This document shows, piece after piece, positions 16,213-25,364 of a DNA stretch of 64,000 nucleotides. A model generated the notes under the pieces. That model ran no database searches. It was not told the DNA's origin and saw nothing but the letters and a program-made list of their open reading frames with translations. Every line of letters begins with the position of its first letter. Position 1 is the first letter of the stretch. This stretch comes from Scatosoma sp045655705 (lineage in GTDB: Bacteria > Bacillota > Clostridia > Christensenellales > Borkfalkiaceae). The stretch lies in NCBI GenBank assembly GCA_045655705.1, contig JAZOPU010000009.1, positions 4,318-68,317 on the forward strand, in the 5' to 3' direction. A program made the translations under genes and the position numbers.

Positions 16213-18804
16213 ATGTATCCTCTTTCAAGAGCATCAGAAAATTTCAGAAAAGCCTTGCAAATCGCCAACGAAACGACGGTGAAAAAAGGTGCAAGCTACG
16301 TGGGCAGTGAGCATTTCGTCTACGCCTTTTTGTGCTTGCCAAGTTGCTGTGCATACGGTATTCTCGCATCCGAAGGGATTACGAAAAACGAATATGCGGA
16401 GATGTTTTTTAAAAAGATCGATACAAATTCCAAATACAACGGGCTTACTATGCGCACGCAAAAAATGTATGATAGAGCGGTGCTTTTGTCCGAAGAAACG
16501 GAAACGCTCGCAGGCACGGCGCATATGCTATATGCCATTTTGGAAGTGCCCGATTGCTTTGCCGTGCGCATACTTGAAAATTTAGCGGATTTAAAAACGC
16601 TCAAAGAAAAAACCAAGAATATGCTGACGGTGCTTAAAAATAAAAAAGCGTTTGGGGAAGAAGAACAGCTGACAATCGACGGCGTAGATCCGCTCAATAG
16701 CGAATATAAAGGCGTAAGTGAAACGGACGGGGCAAAGCGTGAAGAAGCGCAAAATTCCCGCCCTGCCACGACCTTGGAAAAGGGCAAAGCGTTTGCTTCG
16801 ACCAAGAGCAAAGCCACGGAAAAATTGACCGCCTACGGCACGGATATGACCGAGCGCGCGGGGCGGGGGAAGGTTGATCCCGTGATCGGCAGACAACAAG
16901 AGATAGAAAAAGTCGTGCAGGTACTTTCGCGTAGAATGAAGAACAATCCCGTTTTAATCGGTGAACCGGGGGTTGGTAAAAGTGCGATCGTCGAAGGACT
17001 CTCCAAAATGATCGTGGACGGCGAAGTTCCCCCGCAACTGTATAATAAGACGATATTCTCCGTCGACTTGCCCGGAATGCTCGCAGGCGCGAGATATCGT
17101 GGCGATTTTGAAGAACGCTTGAAAGATATGGTGAGCACGGTTATGGAAGACGGCGATATCGTGCTGTTTATCGACGAAATCCACACGATCGTGGGCGCAG
17201 GTTCGTCCTCGGATAACGGTATGGATGCGGCGAATATCTTAAAGCCTATGCTCTCTCGCGGGGATTTGCAGGTTATCGGCGCAACGACGATTGAAGAATA
17301 TAGAAAATATATAGAAAAAGACAGTGCATTGGAGCGTAGATTTACGCCCGTGTTCGTGGACGAGCCGTCGGAAAGCGACGCGATCGCAATCCTGAAAGGC
17401 TTGCGCAAAAAGTACGAGGCGCACCACGGGATCGTCATCACCGACGAAGCGATCGAAGCTGCTGTACAGCTTTCTTCGCGGTATATCACCGACCGTTTCT
17501 TGCCCGACAAAGCCGTTGATCTTATCGACGAGGCGGCGGCAAGAGTGCGTGTTTTAGAAGACGGCGGCATGGAAATCAAAGAACTTCAAAAAGACCTTGC
17601 CATGTACGAAGACGAGCGCGTACTTCGAGAAAAACGCTGTGAGTTTGCGCTCGCCACGGCGGCGCTTGAAAACAAACGCAAAACGCAAGAAAAAATCACC
17701 GCGCTCACCCGTGCACAATCCCCGCTCACGCTTGCAGATGGTAGACAGGCGATCGGCAAAGAACAGGTGGCGGCGATCGTGAGCGCGAGAATGAAAATTC
17801 CGCTCACCAAGATCACGCAAGAAGAAAGCGAAAAGCTGATGCGATTAGAAGAAGAATTGCACCGTCGTATTATCGGACAAAACGAAGCGGTGAGCGCGGT
17901 TGCAAAAGCCATACGGCGTGCTCGCGCGGGCTTGAAAGATCCATCTCGTCCTATCGGTTCGTTTATCTTCGTTGGCCCGACGGGCGTGGGAAAAACCGAC
18001 CTTTGCAAGGCGCTTGCCGAGAGTATGTTTGGTTCGGAAGAGCAAATGATAAGACTGGATATGAGTGAATATATGGAAAAGCAATCCATATCCAAACTCA
18101 TTGGCGCACCCCCGGGGTACGTGGGTTATGAAGATATGCAAACGGGACAGCTCACGGATAAAATCCGCACCAATCCGTATAGCGTAGTGCTTTTCGACGA
18201 GATTGAAAAGGCACACCCCGACGTTTTCAATTTGCTTTTGCAAATTCTTGACGACGGCAGATTGACGGATAGTAAGGGCAGGACGGTCAGCTTTAAAAAT
18301 GCGGTGATTATTCTAACGTCCAATGTAGGCGCGACGATTGCGAAAACGGAGCGCACGAACACCTACGGTTTTGGCGCGGACGCGGACGATTCGCGAGCGG
18401 ATGAACGGCAATATGAAGATATGAAAGAAAATATCACCAAAGCCTTGAAAGATAAATTCCGCCCTGAATTTTTAAATAGAATGGACGATATTATCGTGTT
18501 CCACCGCCTTACGCAAGAGAATTGCGTGCAAATAGGCAACAAGCTTATTTTAGCACTTGCAAAACGCTTGCTCGAACAGCGCGGTATCACGCTTTCAGTT
18601 ACGGAAAACGCGCTCAAAGCGTTGGTGGACGAAGGGTATGATGCGCAATACGGCGCAAGACCATTAAAGCGCGTGGTAAGAAAGCGCGTGGAAGATAGAC
18701 TTTCCGAAGAAATTTTGCTGGGAAAAGTGCAAGGCGGTCAGCGCGTGGTGGTCGATTTTAGACAAGGCGAATACGTCTTTTTAGTGCAAGGAGAAAGAAG
18801 ATGA
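16213..18804 (+). CDS. clpC: ClpC, AAA+ unfoldase of the Clp protease
   Basis: ClpC unfolds arginine-phosphorylated and adaptor-bound proteins for ClpP. The 863-residue protein has the duplicated Clp-N domain (about 1-150), Walker A1 GEPGVGKS (250-257), Walker B1 VLFIDE (about 317), a coiled M domain (about 455-530), Walker A2 GPTGVGKT (about 588-595) and Walker B2 LFDEIEKAHPD (about 660), with the C-terminal D2-small domain. It is the third gene of the mcs operon, and its stop overlaps the aroC start by ATGA, so stress proteolysis and the shikimate genes share a transcript unless an internal promoter exists. Confidence 0.97.
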   Translation: MYPLSRASENFRKALQIANETTVKKGASYVGSEHFVYAFLCLPSCCAYGILASEGITKNEYAEMFFKKIDTNSKYNGLTMRTQKMYDRAVLLSEETETLAGTAHMLYAILEVPDCFAVRILENLADLKTLKEKTKNMLTVLKNKKAFGEEEQLTIDGVDPLNSEYKGVSETDGAKREEAQNSRPATTLEKGKAFASTKSKATEKLTAYGTDMTERAGRGKVDPVIGRQQEIEKVVQVLSRRMKNNPVLIGEPGVGKSAIVEGLSKMIVDGEVPPQLYNKTIFSVDLPGMLAGARYRGDFEERLKDMVSTVMEDGDIVLFIDEIHTIVGAGSSSDNGMDAANILKPMLSRGDLQVIGATTIEEYRKYIEKDSALERRFTPVFVDEPSESDAIAILKGLRKKYEAHHGIVITDEAIEAAVQLSSRYITDRFLPDKAVDLIDEAAARVRVLEDGGMEIKELQKDLAMYEDERVLREKRCEFALATAALENKRKTQEKITALTRAQSPLTLADGRQAIGKEQVAAIVSARMKIPLTKITQEESEKLMRLEEELHRRIIGQNEAVSAVAKAIRRARAGLKDPSRPIGSFIFVGPTGVGKTDLCKALAESMFGSEEQMIRLDMSEYMEKQSISKLIGAPPGYVGYEDMQTGQLTDKIRTNPYSVVLFDEIEKAHPDVFNLLLQILDDGRLTDSKGRTVSFKNAVIILTSNVGATIAKTERTNTYGFGADADDSRADERQYEDMKENITKALKDKFRPEFLNRMDDIIVFHRLTQENCVQIGNKLILALAKRLLEQRGITLSVTENALKALVDEGYDAQYGARPLKRVVRKRVEDRLSEEILLGKVQGGQRVVVDFRQGEYVFLVQGERR

Positions 18805-19940
18805 AATTAACGACGGCGGGAGAATCGCACGGCAAAGCGCTCGTGGCAATTATTGAAGGCTTGCCCGCACATATCAAGATTGATATAGAAAAAATCAACG
18901 AAGATCTTGCTTTGCGCCAAAGTGGCTTTGGGCGCGGAGCAAGGCAAAAAATAGAAAAAGACCAAGCGGAAATATTGACGGGCGTGCGAAATAAAGAAAC
19001 GCTGGGCAGTCCGCTCACGCTTTGTATCTATAACAAAGATTTTTCTAATTGGGAAAACTGTATGGGTAGCGGGGAATGTGACGAAAGCGTTATGCAAAAA
19101 AAGAGCCTGACGAAAGTGCGCCCCGGGCACGCCGATTTAACGGGCGTTATCAAATTCGCGCAAACGGATGCGAGAAATATTTTAGAACGCGCTTCCGCGC
19201 GGGAAACGGCAATCCGCGTTGCGGCGGGCGGGGTGTATAAACAATATCTCTCTTCGCTCGGCGTGGAGATCAGTGGCTACGTCAAAGAAGTTTGCGGGAT
19301 AAAAGATACGAACACCTATTCGTTTGCACAAACGAAAAACTCCAAGCAAACGCAACTTGGAATGCTTGATCCAAAATTAGAAGAACAAGCCGTAGCGAAA
19401 ATCGCGGAACTGAAAAAGGCGGGTGATACGGCAGGCGGTGTTGCGGAAATTAGGGTTCAGGGCTTAAAAAGCGGTTTTGGCAGTATGATGACCTACGCGG
19501 AAAAGCTGGATAGTAAGCTTGCGCAAGGGCTTATGAGCATACAAGCAATCAAGGGCGTGGAGATTGGCGAAGGGTTTGCCGTGGGAGAAAAGAGCGGTAA
19601 AGACGTCCACGACGAAATTTTTTACGACGAGATACGCGGATATTATAGAGAAACCAACCGCGCGGGTGGTATCGAGGGTGGTATGTCCAACGGCGAAGAG
19701 CTTGTTTTGCGCGTAGCAATGAAACCTATCCCTACGCTTATGAAAGGCTTGCAAACGGTGGACTATATAACCAAAGAACAAGCAACGGCGGCTTCGGAGC
19801 GTAGCGACGTGTGCGCGATTTTTGCTTTGGAGATTATCGCGGAAGCGGTGGTGGCGCAGGTGCTTGCCGACGTCGTGTGCGATAGACTTGGCGGAGATAC
19901 GTTGCAAGAACAAATAAAAAGATATAACGATTTGTACTGA
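18801..19940 (+). CDS. aroC: chorismate synthase
   Basis: It converts 5-enolpyruvylshikimate 3-phosphate to chorismate using reduced FMN. The 379-residue protein has GESHGKALVAIIEGLPA near residues 7-23, RQSGFGRG near 39, RPGHADLTG near 110 and ERASARETA near 130, all conserved blocks, plus GGIEGGMSNGE. The start overlaps the clpC stop (ATGA). It opens a run of six shikimate genes in the order aroC-aroB-aroA-aroE-aroQ-aroK, which covers all steps from DAHP to chorismate except DAHP synthase; that gene lies at 49.7 kb. Confidence 0.97.
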   Translation: MKLTTAGESHGKALVAIIEGLPAHIKIDIEKINEDLALRQSGFGRGARQKIEKDQAEILTGVRNKETLGSPLTLCIYNKDFSNWENCMGSGECDESVMQKKSLTKVRPGHADLTGVIKFAQTDARNILERASARETAIRVAAGGVYKQYLSSLGVEISGYVKEVCGIKDTNTYSFAQTKNSKQTQLGMLDPKLEEQAVAKIAELKKAGDTAGGVAEIRVQGLKSGFGSMMTYAEKLDSKLAQGLMSIQAIKGVEIGEGFAVGEKSGKDVHDEIFYDEIRGYYRETNRAGGIEGGMSNGEELVLRVAMKPIPTLMKGLQTVDYITKEQATAASERSDVCAIFALEIIAEAVVAQVLADVVCDRLGGDTLQEQIKRYNDLY

Positions 19941-19941
19941 A

Positions 19942-21003
19942 ATGGAAGAAATTATACTCAAAACCCCGTCTATGCAGGGGAAAATATACGTTGGGGAAAA
20001 CGTGTTAGAAGAAAAACTGCCCGCGCTTTTGCAGGGGCAAAAAAACTTTGTGCTCACGGATAGCAACGTGTATGCACTCTATCCCGACTTGTTTAAAAAA
20101 TATTTCAAAGACACGGCGATTTTCGTGTTGCCCGCGGGCGAAGAAAACAAAACCTTTCAATCGCTTGGCGAGATACTCACGGCAATGACGAACGCTACAT
20201 TGCACAGAACTTCTCGTCTTTTTGCTGTCGGTGGTGGTGTAATCGGGGATATTGGCGGTTTGGCTGCCGCTACGTATATGCGCGGTATTTCCTGTGTGCA
20301 AATCCCTACCACGCTTTTGTCCCAAGTGGATAGTAGCGTTGGGGGTAAAACGGCGGTGGATCACGGCGGTGTAAAGAATATCGTCGGTGCGTTTTATCAA
20401 CCGCAAGCGGTGCTCGTAAACCCTTTGTTTTTAAAAACGCTTCCCGAGCGTGAGATTAAATGCGGTGTGGGCGAAATCGTTAAATACGCCGCTCTTTCGG
20501 GAGATATCTTCGATAAATTAGAAAACAATACAGACAAACTTTGCGATTTGAAATTCTTGACAGGCTTGATCGCCGATTGTATTCGCCATAAAGCGCACGT
20601 GGTGGAAATCGACGAGAAAGAAAAAAATGAAAGAAAAAGCTTGAACGTGGGGCATACGACGGGGCACGCGATAGAGCTATCGTACGGACTTTCCCACGGC
20701 GAAAGCGTGCTTTTCGGAATGCGCATAGAAACGCAAATTGCGATAGATAAAGGTGTTTGCGAAAAGGAATACGGCGAACGGCTTTTAAAAATTATCGATA
20801 ATGCGCTGGCTATGCAACCTGTTTCTTCGCCTGATTTTTCTTGCGTGGCAAAAGCGGCGAAAAAAGCCAAATCGGACAAGAAAAACACGGACGATAGCCT
20901 GATAACGACGGCGGTTGCAAAAAGCAAGAACGAATGGACGCTACTTTCTTTGCCCTTTGACGAATACCAAACGGCAGTGGAAAAAGCGGTGAGCGCGAAA
21001 TAG
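19942..21003 (+). CDS. aroB: 3-dehydroquinate synthase
   Basis: It cyclises DAHP to 3-dehydroquinate with NAD and a divalent metal. The 353-residue protein shows VGGGVIGDIGGLAAATYMRGI near residues 95-115, PTTLLSQVDSSVGGKTAVDH near 121-140 and the metal-ligand region GHTTGHAIE near 235. The start codon lies 1 nt after the aroC stop, so it is closely coupled. Length is normal for the family. Confidence 0.97.
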   Translation: MEEIILKTPSMQGKIYVGENVLEEKLPALLQGQKNFVLTDSNVYALYPDLFKKYFKDTAIFVLPAGEENKTFQSLGEILTAMTNATLHRTSRLFAVGGGVIGDIGGLAAATYMRGISCVQIPTTLLSQVDSSVGGKTAVDHGGVKNIVGAFYQPQAVLVNPLFLKTLPEREIKCGVGEIVKYAALSGDIFDKLENNTDKLCDLKFLTGLIADCIRHKAHVVEIDEKEKNERKSLNVGHTTGHAIELSYGLSHGESVLFGMRIETQIAIDKGVCEKEYGERLLKIIDNALAMQPVSSPDFSCVAKAAKKAKSDKKNTDDSLITTAVAKSKNEWTLLSLPFDEYQTAVEKAVSAK

Positions 21004-21011
21004 GAAGAACT

Positions 21012-22256
21012 ATGTTTATACGATCAAGAGAAAGTTTTGAAGGGGAATTTACGCTCCCCGGGGATAAATCGATCACCCACCGCGCGGTGATGCTAAACGC
21101 CGGTGCGGAAGGCGAAGCGGTAATCACGGACGCGCTTATGGGCGAAGATTGTTTGTCCACGTGTGCTTGTATGCGCGCGCTTGGGGCAAATATCCAAATA
21201 GACGGCACAACAATTCGCGTGCAAGGCACGCCCCGTTTTCGTAGCGGACAAAAACTCAATTGCGGTAATTCAGGCACGACCATTCGTCTTTTGGCGGGAT
21301 TTGTGGCAGGAAAAGGCATTGAGGCGGAATTGTACGGCGATAACTCCTTATCAAGTAGACCTATGAAACGCGTTTCCGAGCCGTTGTCGTTTTTGGGCGC
21401 GGACGTGCGTACCACGGACGGACACGCACCCGTGTTCGTGTCCCCAAAGTCGCTTCAAGGAACGGATATAACCCTTTCCGTCGCTTCGGCACAGGTAAAG
21501 AGCGCGGTGCTTTTAGCGGGCATTTCCGCCGACGGCGAAACGAGCGTTTCAGAGCCTGTCAAATCCCGCGATCACACGGAGCGTATGCTTGGCGCTATGG
21601 GCGCGGATATCACAAGCGATAAAAATTGTGTACGCGTGAAAAAAAGCACCCTGCGCGCGGTGGACGTGAACGTGCCTTCGGATATTTCCAGCGCGGCGTA
21701 TTTTATGGCGCTTGGCGCATTGAAAGGCAAAACGCTTTGCAAAAACGTGGGGGTCAACCCCACGCGCACGGGCATTTTGACGGCGTTTGATAAACTTGGC
21801 GTGAAATACACGCTTTGCAATCCCCGCACTTCGGGCGGAGAAGAGATTGCGGATATTTTGGTGGAAAAATCGGATATGCGTGCGATTGCGCTTACGGGCG
21901 AGAGCGTACCTGCCATGGTAGACGAATTACCGCTCGTGGCGCTCCTTTGCGCGTTTGCGGACGGCGAAAGCCGTATCACGGGCGCGAAGGAATTGCGCGT
22001 GAAAGAAAGCGATCGAATAAAAACGACGACGGAGCTTATCAATAACTTGGGCGGGGAATGTGAAGAACTGCCCGACGGGTTTATTATCCGCGGTAAAAAA
22101 ACGCTTGCGGGCGGGAACGTGAATAGTTATCTCGATCACCGTATTGCCATGACGGCGGCGGTGGGTATGATTGCCTCGAAAAAGGGCGGGGAGATCAAAA
22201 ATCCCGAATGTTGCGCGATATCGTTCCCTGATTTTTATCAAAAACTCGGGCTTTAA
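21012..22256 (+). CDS. aroA: EPSP synthase
   Basis: It transfers the enolpyruvyl group of PEP to shikimate 3-phosphate. The 414-residue protein starts with FEGEFTLPGDKSITHRAVML, carrying the PEP/S3P-binding KSITHR, and contains LNCGNSGTTIRLLAGF near 79-94, the NSGTTxR motif. RVKESDRI (near 330) and the C-terminal DHRIAMTAAV complete the set. It starts 8 nt after aroB with GGAAGAA as ribosome site. The glyphosate class cannot be judged with confidence from these motifs. Confidence 0.97.
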   Translation: MFIRSRESFEGEFTLPGDKSITHRAVMLNAGAEGEAVITDALMGEDCLSTCACMRALGANIQIDGTTIRVQGTPRFRSGQKLNCGNSGTTIRLLAGFVAGKGIEAELYGDNSLSSRPMKRVSEPLSFLGADVRTTDGHAPVFVSPKSLQGTDITLSVASAQVKSAVLLAGISADGETSVSEPVKSRDHTERMLGAMGADITSDKNCVRVKKSTLRAVDVNVPSDISSAAYFMALGALKGKTLCKNVGVNPTRTGILTAFDKLGVKYTLCNPRTSGGEEIADILVEKSDMRAIALTGESVPAMVDELPLVALLCAFADGESRITGAKELRVKESDRIKTTTELINNLGGECEELPDGFIIRGKKTLAGGNVNSYLDHRIAMTAAVGMIASKKGGEIKNPECCAISFPDFYQKLGL

Positions 22257-22267
22257 AGGAGCAAAGA

Positions 22268-23077
22268 ATGCAAGAAAAGATATGCCGTTTGGGACTTGTG
22301 GGGAAAGACGTTTCCAAGTCCACGAGCGGAAAAATACACACCTTTATTTTGTCGCATTGGGGCGTAGACTGCGAATACGAAAGCCTGTCTATCTCTCGTG
22401 CGGAGTTTGACGGTGTGATGCGCAAGTTTTTAGGGGATTTCGACGGCTTTAACGTAACCATTCCCTACAAGCGCGACGTAATGGAATATATAGACGAAAC
22501 GGTAGGCGACGCGCTTGCATGCGGTGCGGTCAACACGGTGGTTTCGGCAACGCGCAAGGGCTACAACACCGACGGTATGGGCTTTATGCTAATGCTTTCT
22601 TCGGCTGGGATAGAGGTGAAAGACAAAAAAGTGCTCGTCCTTGGCGCAGGCGGTGCAGGCAGGAGCTGTGTGGTTGCACTTAAAAACGCGGGCGCAAAGG
22701 TTTGGGCGTATAGAAGAAATAAAGCGGAGCTTGACGAGCTTTGCGAGCAGCTTGGCGTGAACGCGGCAACCGATCCCGAAGCGGGCGGGTTTGATATTTT
22801 AATCAACTGCACGGGCGTGGGTATGCACGACACGGAAGGGAAATCCCCCGTGAGCAAAAAGGCGTTTTTGGGCGCAAGCGTGGCGGTGGATCTTATCTAC
22901 GTACCCGAGCTTCCTGAATTTTTACGCATAGCAAAGGAGCAGGGCTTGAAAATTTGTAACGGCGCTTCCATGCTTTTTTATCAAGCGTACTATGCGGATT
23001 GCTTGTTTTTAGATCGCGAGCCGAGCGAGAGCGAAGCACAAACTTTATATAAAGAATATCTCATCAAAGGAGAGTGA
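22268..23077 (+). CDS. aroE: shikimate dehydrogenase
   Basis: It reduces 3-dehydroshikimate to shikimate with NADPH. The 269-residue protein has the substrate-binding KSTSGKIHTFIL region at 15-27, the catalytic Lys in NVTIPYKRDVMEYID near 60-75, the NADP-binding VLGAGGAGRS near 121-130 and a C-terminal FYQAYYA. The first motif is normally KSxSPxxHN, so SGKIHTF is divergent, but the fold blocks are clear. It starts 11 nt after aroA with AAAGGAG as ribosome site. Confidence 0.92.
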   Translation: MQEKICRLGLVGKDVSKSTSGKIHTFILSHWGVDCEYESLSISRAEFDGVMRKFLGDFDGFNVTIPYKRDVMEYIDETVGDALACGAVNTVVSATRKGYNTDGMGFMLMLSSAGIEVKDKKVLVLGAGGAGRSCVVALKNAGAKVWAYRRNKAELDELCEQLGVNAATDPEAGGFDILINCTGVGMHDTEGKSPVSKKAFLGASVAVDLIYVPELPEFLRIAKEQGLKICNGASMLFYQAYYADCLFLDREPSESEAQTLYKEYLIKGE

Positions 23078-23082
23078 AACTT

Positions 23083-23514
23083 ATGAAATTTCTTATTATT
23101 AACGGCGTGAATTTGAATTTGACGGGTAAGCGCGAAAAAAGCGTATACGGCACGCAAACGCTGGACGAAATCAACGCAAAAATTGCAGAGTATTGCAAAA
23201 AACACGGCGACGAAGTAAGCTTTTATCAAAGCAATATCGAAGGCGAGCTTGTCAACAAATTGCACCAAGCGTTTTTGGAAAAGACGTGTGATGCGATCAT
23301 TCTTAACGCGGGCGCGTTCACGCATTATAGCTATGCCATTCGCGACGCGATTGCTTCGATTGATATTCCCGTTGCCGAAGTGCATATATCCAACGTCCAC
23401 GCGCGCGAAGCGTTCCGTGATCACAGCGTACTTTCTTCCGTTTGCAAAGGCGTGGTTTGCGGTTTTGGCGTGGGTAGTTATTTGGCGGCAATCACGGGCT
23501 TGAAAGGAGAATAA
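23083..23514 (+). CDS. aroQ: type II 3-dehydroquinate dehydratase
   Basis: It dehydrates 3-dehydroquinate by the type II, enolate-based mechanism and normally forms dodecamers. The 143-residue protein has the type II signature: INGVNLNLTGKREKSVYG at the N terminus with the catalytic Tyr, NAGAFTHYSYAIRDA near 75-89, and VHISNVHAREAFRDHS near 100-115 with the catalytic His. ATG 23083 is chosen over GTG 23074 because AAAGGAG sits at the correct distance and the domain begins here. The fold is unrelated to AroD. Confidence 0.96.
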   Translation: MKFLIINGVNLNLTGKREKSVYGTQTLDEINAKIAEYCKKHGDEVSFYQSNIEGELVNKLHQAFLEKTCDAIILNAGAFTHYSYAIRDAIASIDIPVAEVHISNVHAREAFRDHSVLSSVCKGVVCGFGVGSYLAAITGLKGE

Positions 23515-23515
23515 T

Positions 23516-24040
23516 ATGAATCTCGTACTTTGCGGAATGATGGGCGCAGGCAAAACGACGATCGGGATTAAAATTGCCGAGCTTACGGGCAGGCGTTGGT
23601 ATGATACCGACGGCGTGATCGTGGATAAATACGGCAAGATTTCCGATATATTTGAATATTACGGCGAAGCGCATTTTCGGAAAATAGAAACGGAAGTAGT
23701 GAAAGAGCTTGCGCAAAAAGACCAGCTCGTCATTTCCACGGGCGGGGGCTTGGTGCTAAAAAAAGAGAACAACGAAGTATTGCAAAAAAACGGTAAGATT
23801 GTATTTTTGCGCGCGTCCTTGGAAACGCTGGCACAGCGTTTGCACGTGGACGGCACGCGCCCGCTTTTGCAAACTTCCACCGAAAGTATCCGCGACCGCT
23901 TGGCAAGGCTTATGAAAGAACGTATGCCCGTGTATGAACACGTTGCCGATTATATCGTGGACGTAGACGGAAAAACACCCGAAGATATCGCAAAGGAAAT
24001 CGTCGGGTTGGTCGGTGAAAATACAAAAATAATCGGGTAG
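23516..24040 (+). CDS. aroK: shikimate kinase
   Basis: It phosphorylates shikimate with ATP. The 174-residue P-loop protein has GMMGAGKTTIG near residues 7-17, YDTDGVI near 29 (Walker-associated DTD), the RKIETEV segment near 55 and STGGGLVL near 78, with the lid arginine in DGTRPLL near 121. It starts one nucleotide after the aroQ stop and is the last of the six contiguous shikimate genes; the SDR gene follows after 7 nt. Confidence 0.96.
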   Translation: MNLVLCGMMGAGKTTIGIKIAELTGRRWYDTDGVIVDKYGKISDIFEYYGEAHFRKIETEVVKELAQKDQLVISTGGGLVLKKENNEVLQKNGKIVFLRASLETLAQRLHVDGTRPLLQTSTESIRDRLARLMKERMPVYEHVADYIVDVDGKTPEDIAKEIVGLVGENTKIIG

Positions 24041-24047
24041 GTATGCA

Positions 24048-24746
24048 ATGAAAACGGTTTTAGTAACGGGCGGAACGCGCGGTATCGGGCTTGGAATTGC
24101 GGAAACGTTTTTACAAAAAGGTTATACCGTCTACGTGACGTATTCCAAAGACGAACAAGACGCAGAGCTTGCAAAAAGTAAAGGCTGCCAGGTAATCAAA
24201 GCCGACGTTAGCAACGAAACGCAGGTGTTGCAAGCGTTTGAAAGCATTGGCTCTTTGGATATTCTTATCAACAACGCAGGCGTTGCACTCGTGAAACAAA
24301 TACAAGATATTTCCTATGAAGAATATAACCGTCTTTTTGCCGTGAATATGGGTGGAACGTTTTTATGCTCGCGCGAAGCGGCGAAAAAAATGCTCGAAAA
24401 AGGCGACGGACTGATCGTGAATATTTCTTCCGTTTGGGGGGAAGTGGGTGCGAGCTGTGAAAGCGTATACGCCGCAAGTAAAGCGGCGATACTCGGGTTT
24501 ACCAAATCACTTGCCAAAGAACTGGGCTATTCGGGAATCCGCGTCAACGCCGTGTCGCCGGGTGTGATCGACACAAAAATGAACGAGCATTTTTCCAAGG
24601 AAGATATGAAAGCGATTGTTGGCGAAATTCCCGTAGGGCGCGTAGGCACATTGCAAGACGTTGCGTCCGCAGTGCTGTTTTTAGAAGAAAACACCTACGT
24701 TACGGGCGCGGATATACCCGTAAACGGCGGTTTTTCTATTTTTTAA
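24048..24746 (+). CDS. short-chain dehydrogenase/reductase, FabG-like
   Basis: A 232-residue Rossmann oxidoreductase. The nucleotide site TGGTRGIGLGIA is at 6-17, NNAGVA near 81-86, and the catalytic Ser (NISSVWGE near 127), Tyr and Lys (YAASKAA near 143-149) are all present. The C terminus has TGADIPVNGGFSIF, typical of FabG-type ketoacyl reductases. The true substrate is not certain, because no fatty-acid genes are nearby. It follows aroK by 7 nt, so it may be a rider of the shikimate operon, and its stop overlaps the end of a convergent small gene. Confidence 0.88.
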   Translation: MKTVLVTGGTRGIGLGIAETFLQKGYTVYVTYSKDEQDAELAKSKGCQVIKADVSNETQVLQAFESIGSLDILINNAGVALVKQIQDISYEEYNRLFAVNMGGTFLCSREAAKKMLEKGDGLIVNISSVWGEVGASCESVYAASKAAILGFTKSLAKELGYSGIRVNAVSPGVIDTKMNEHFSKEDMKAIVGEIPVGRVGTLQDVASAVLFLEENTYVTGADIPVNGGFSIF

Positions 24747-25020
24747 GATACCCGTCTAAAATTTTCTGAATAAAGTCGTCCGCAATTCCCGCGGTAGGGG
24801 GTTGCGGATTTTTATTTTCTTGCGGGTTTGGCGGTGGAGGCGGTTCTTGTTTTGGGGGCTTTTCCGTATTCCCGAACACTTCCGAAAACTTGGAAAGGTC
24901 TTTCAAAAAAGAAAGCATTTGTTCGGAGTTTTTTAATCCCGACGCCAGCGGTTTGAGCTTTTCGTGGAAGTCGGGGTTTTGTGAAAGATAATATAAAAGC
25001 ACGAGTATGAGAATTTCCAT
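24736..25020 (-). CDS. small N-terminally anchored protein with proline-rich tail
   Basis: A 94-residue frame on the minus strand begins MEILILVLLYYLSQNPDF, giving one hydrophobic segment. An amphipathic middle part (QMLSFLKDLSKFSEVF) and a Pro-rich stretch (QEPPPPPNPQE) follow, and the end is charged and helical. Its 3' end overlaps the SDR stop by 11 nt. No good ribosome site is visible upstream, which weakens the call; a TATAGT hexamer ends only 5 nt before the ATG. No competing gene covers the region. It is divergent from the 91-residue gene at 25089. Confidence 0.5.
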   Translation of the reverse strand: MEILILVLLYYLSQNPDFHEKLKPLASGLKNSEQMLSFLKDLSKFSEVFGNTEKPPKQEPPPPPNPQENKNPQPPTAGIADDFIQKILDGYLKK

Positions 25021-25088
25021 ACTACACTATATGCAAGAAGCGAACGAAAAATTGATTGCGGGAATAGAATGATAAAAACGGAGGCATT

Positions 25089-25364
25089 ATGAGAAGTTTT
25101 AAAAAATATTCCAAAACGCAAAATTCGGAAACGCCTAATGCGCAAACAGCGGAAGAATTAACAGCGCAAATTGCAAACGCTTATCATGGCAAAAGTAGCG
25201 CGGAAATGTTAAAAAACGTACTGTTACAAGCCGAGCAAAGCAAACGCGCGGGCACGTTGTCTAACGAAGAAATAGAAAATTTCTATCAAAGCTTTTCGTC
25301 TATGCTCGATAGCGCGCAACGCAAAAAATTACGCGCCATCGTCGATAAGCTCAAAGAAATTTAA
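25089..25364 (+). CDS. small helical protein, unknown
   Basis: A 91-residue frame with a good ribosome site (CGGAGG, about 5 nt before ATG 25089). It is mostly helical and polar, with Lys/Gln-rich ends (MRSFKKYSKTQ and LDSAQRKKLRAIVDKLKEI) and no membrane segment. The final four bases overlap tail to tail with the cysteine desulfurase. It is divergent from the anchored protein at 24736-25020, and the two may work together. I do not recognise a family. Confidence 0.65.
   Translation: MRSFKKYSKTQNSETPNAQTAEELTAQIANAYHGKSSAEMLKNVLLQAEQSKRAGTLSNEEIENFYQSFSSMLDSAQRKKLRAIVDKLKEI

Noticed and set aside
25021..25060. Leaderless promoter for the minus-strand 94-residue gene
   Set aside because: TATAGT is near the ATG, but the -35 region (CAATTT) does not match.
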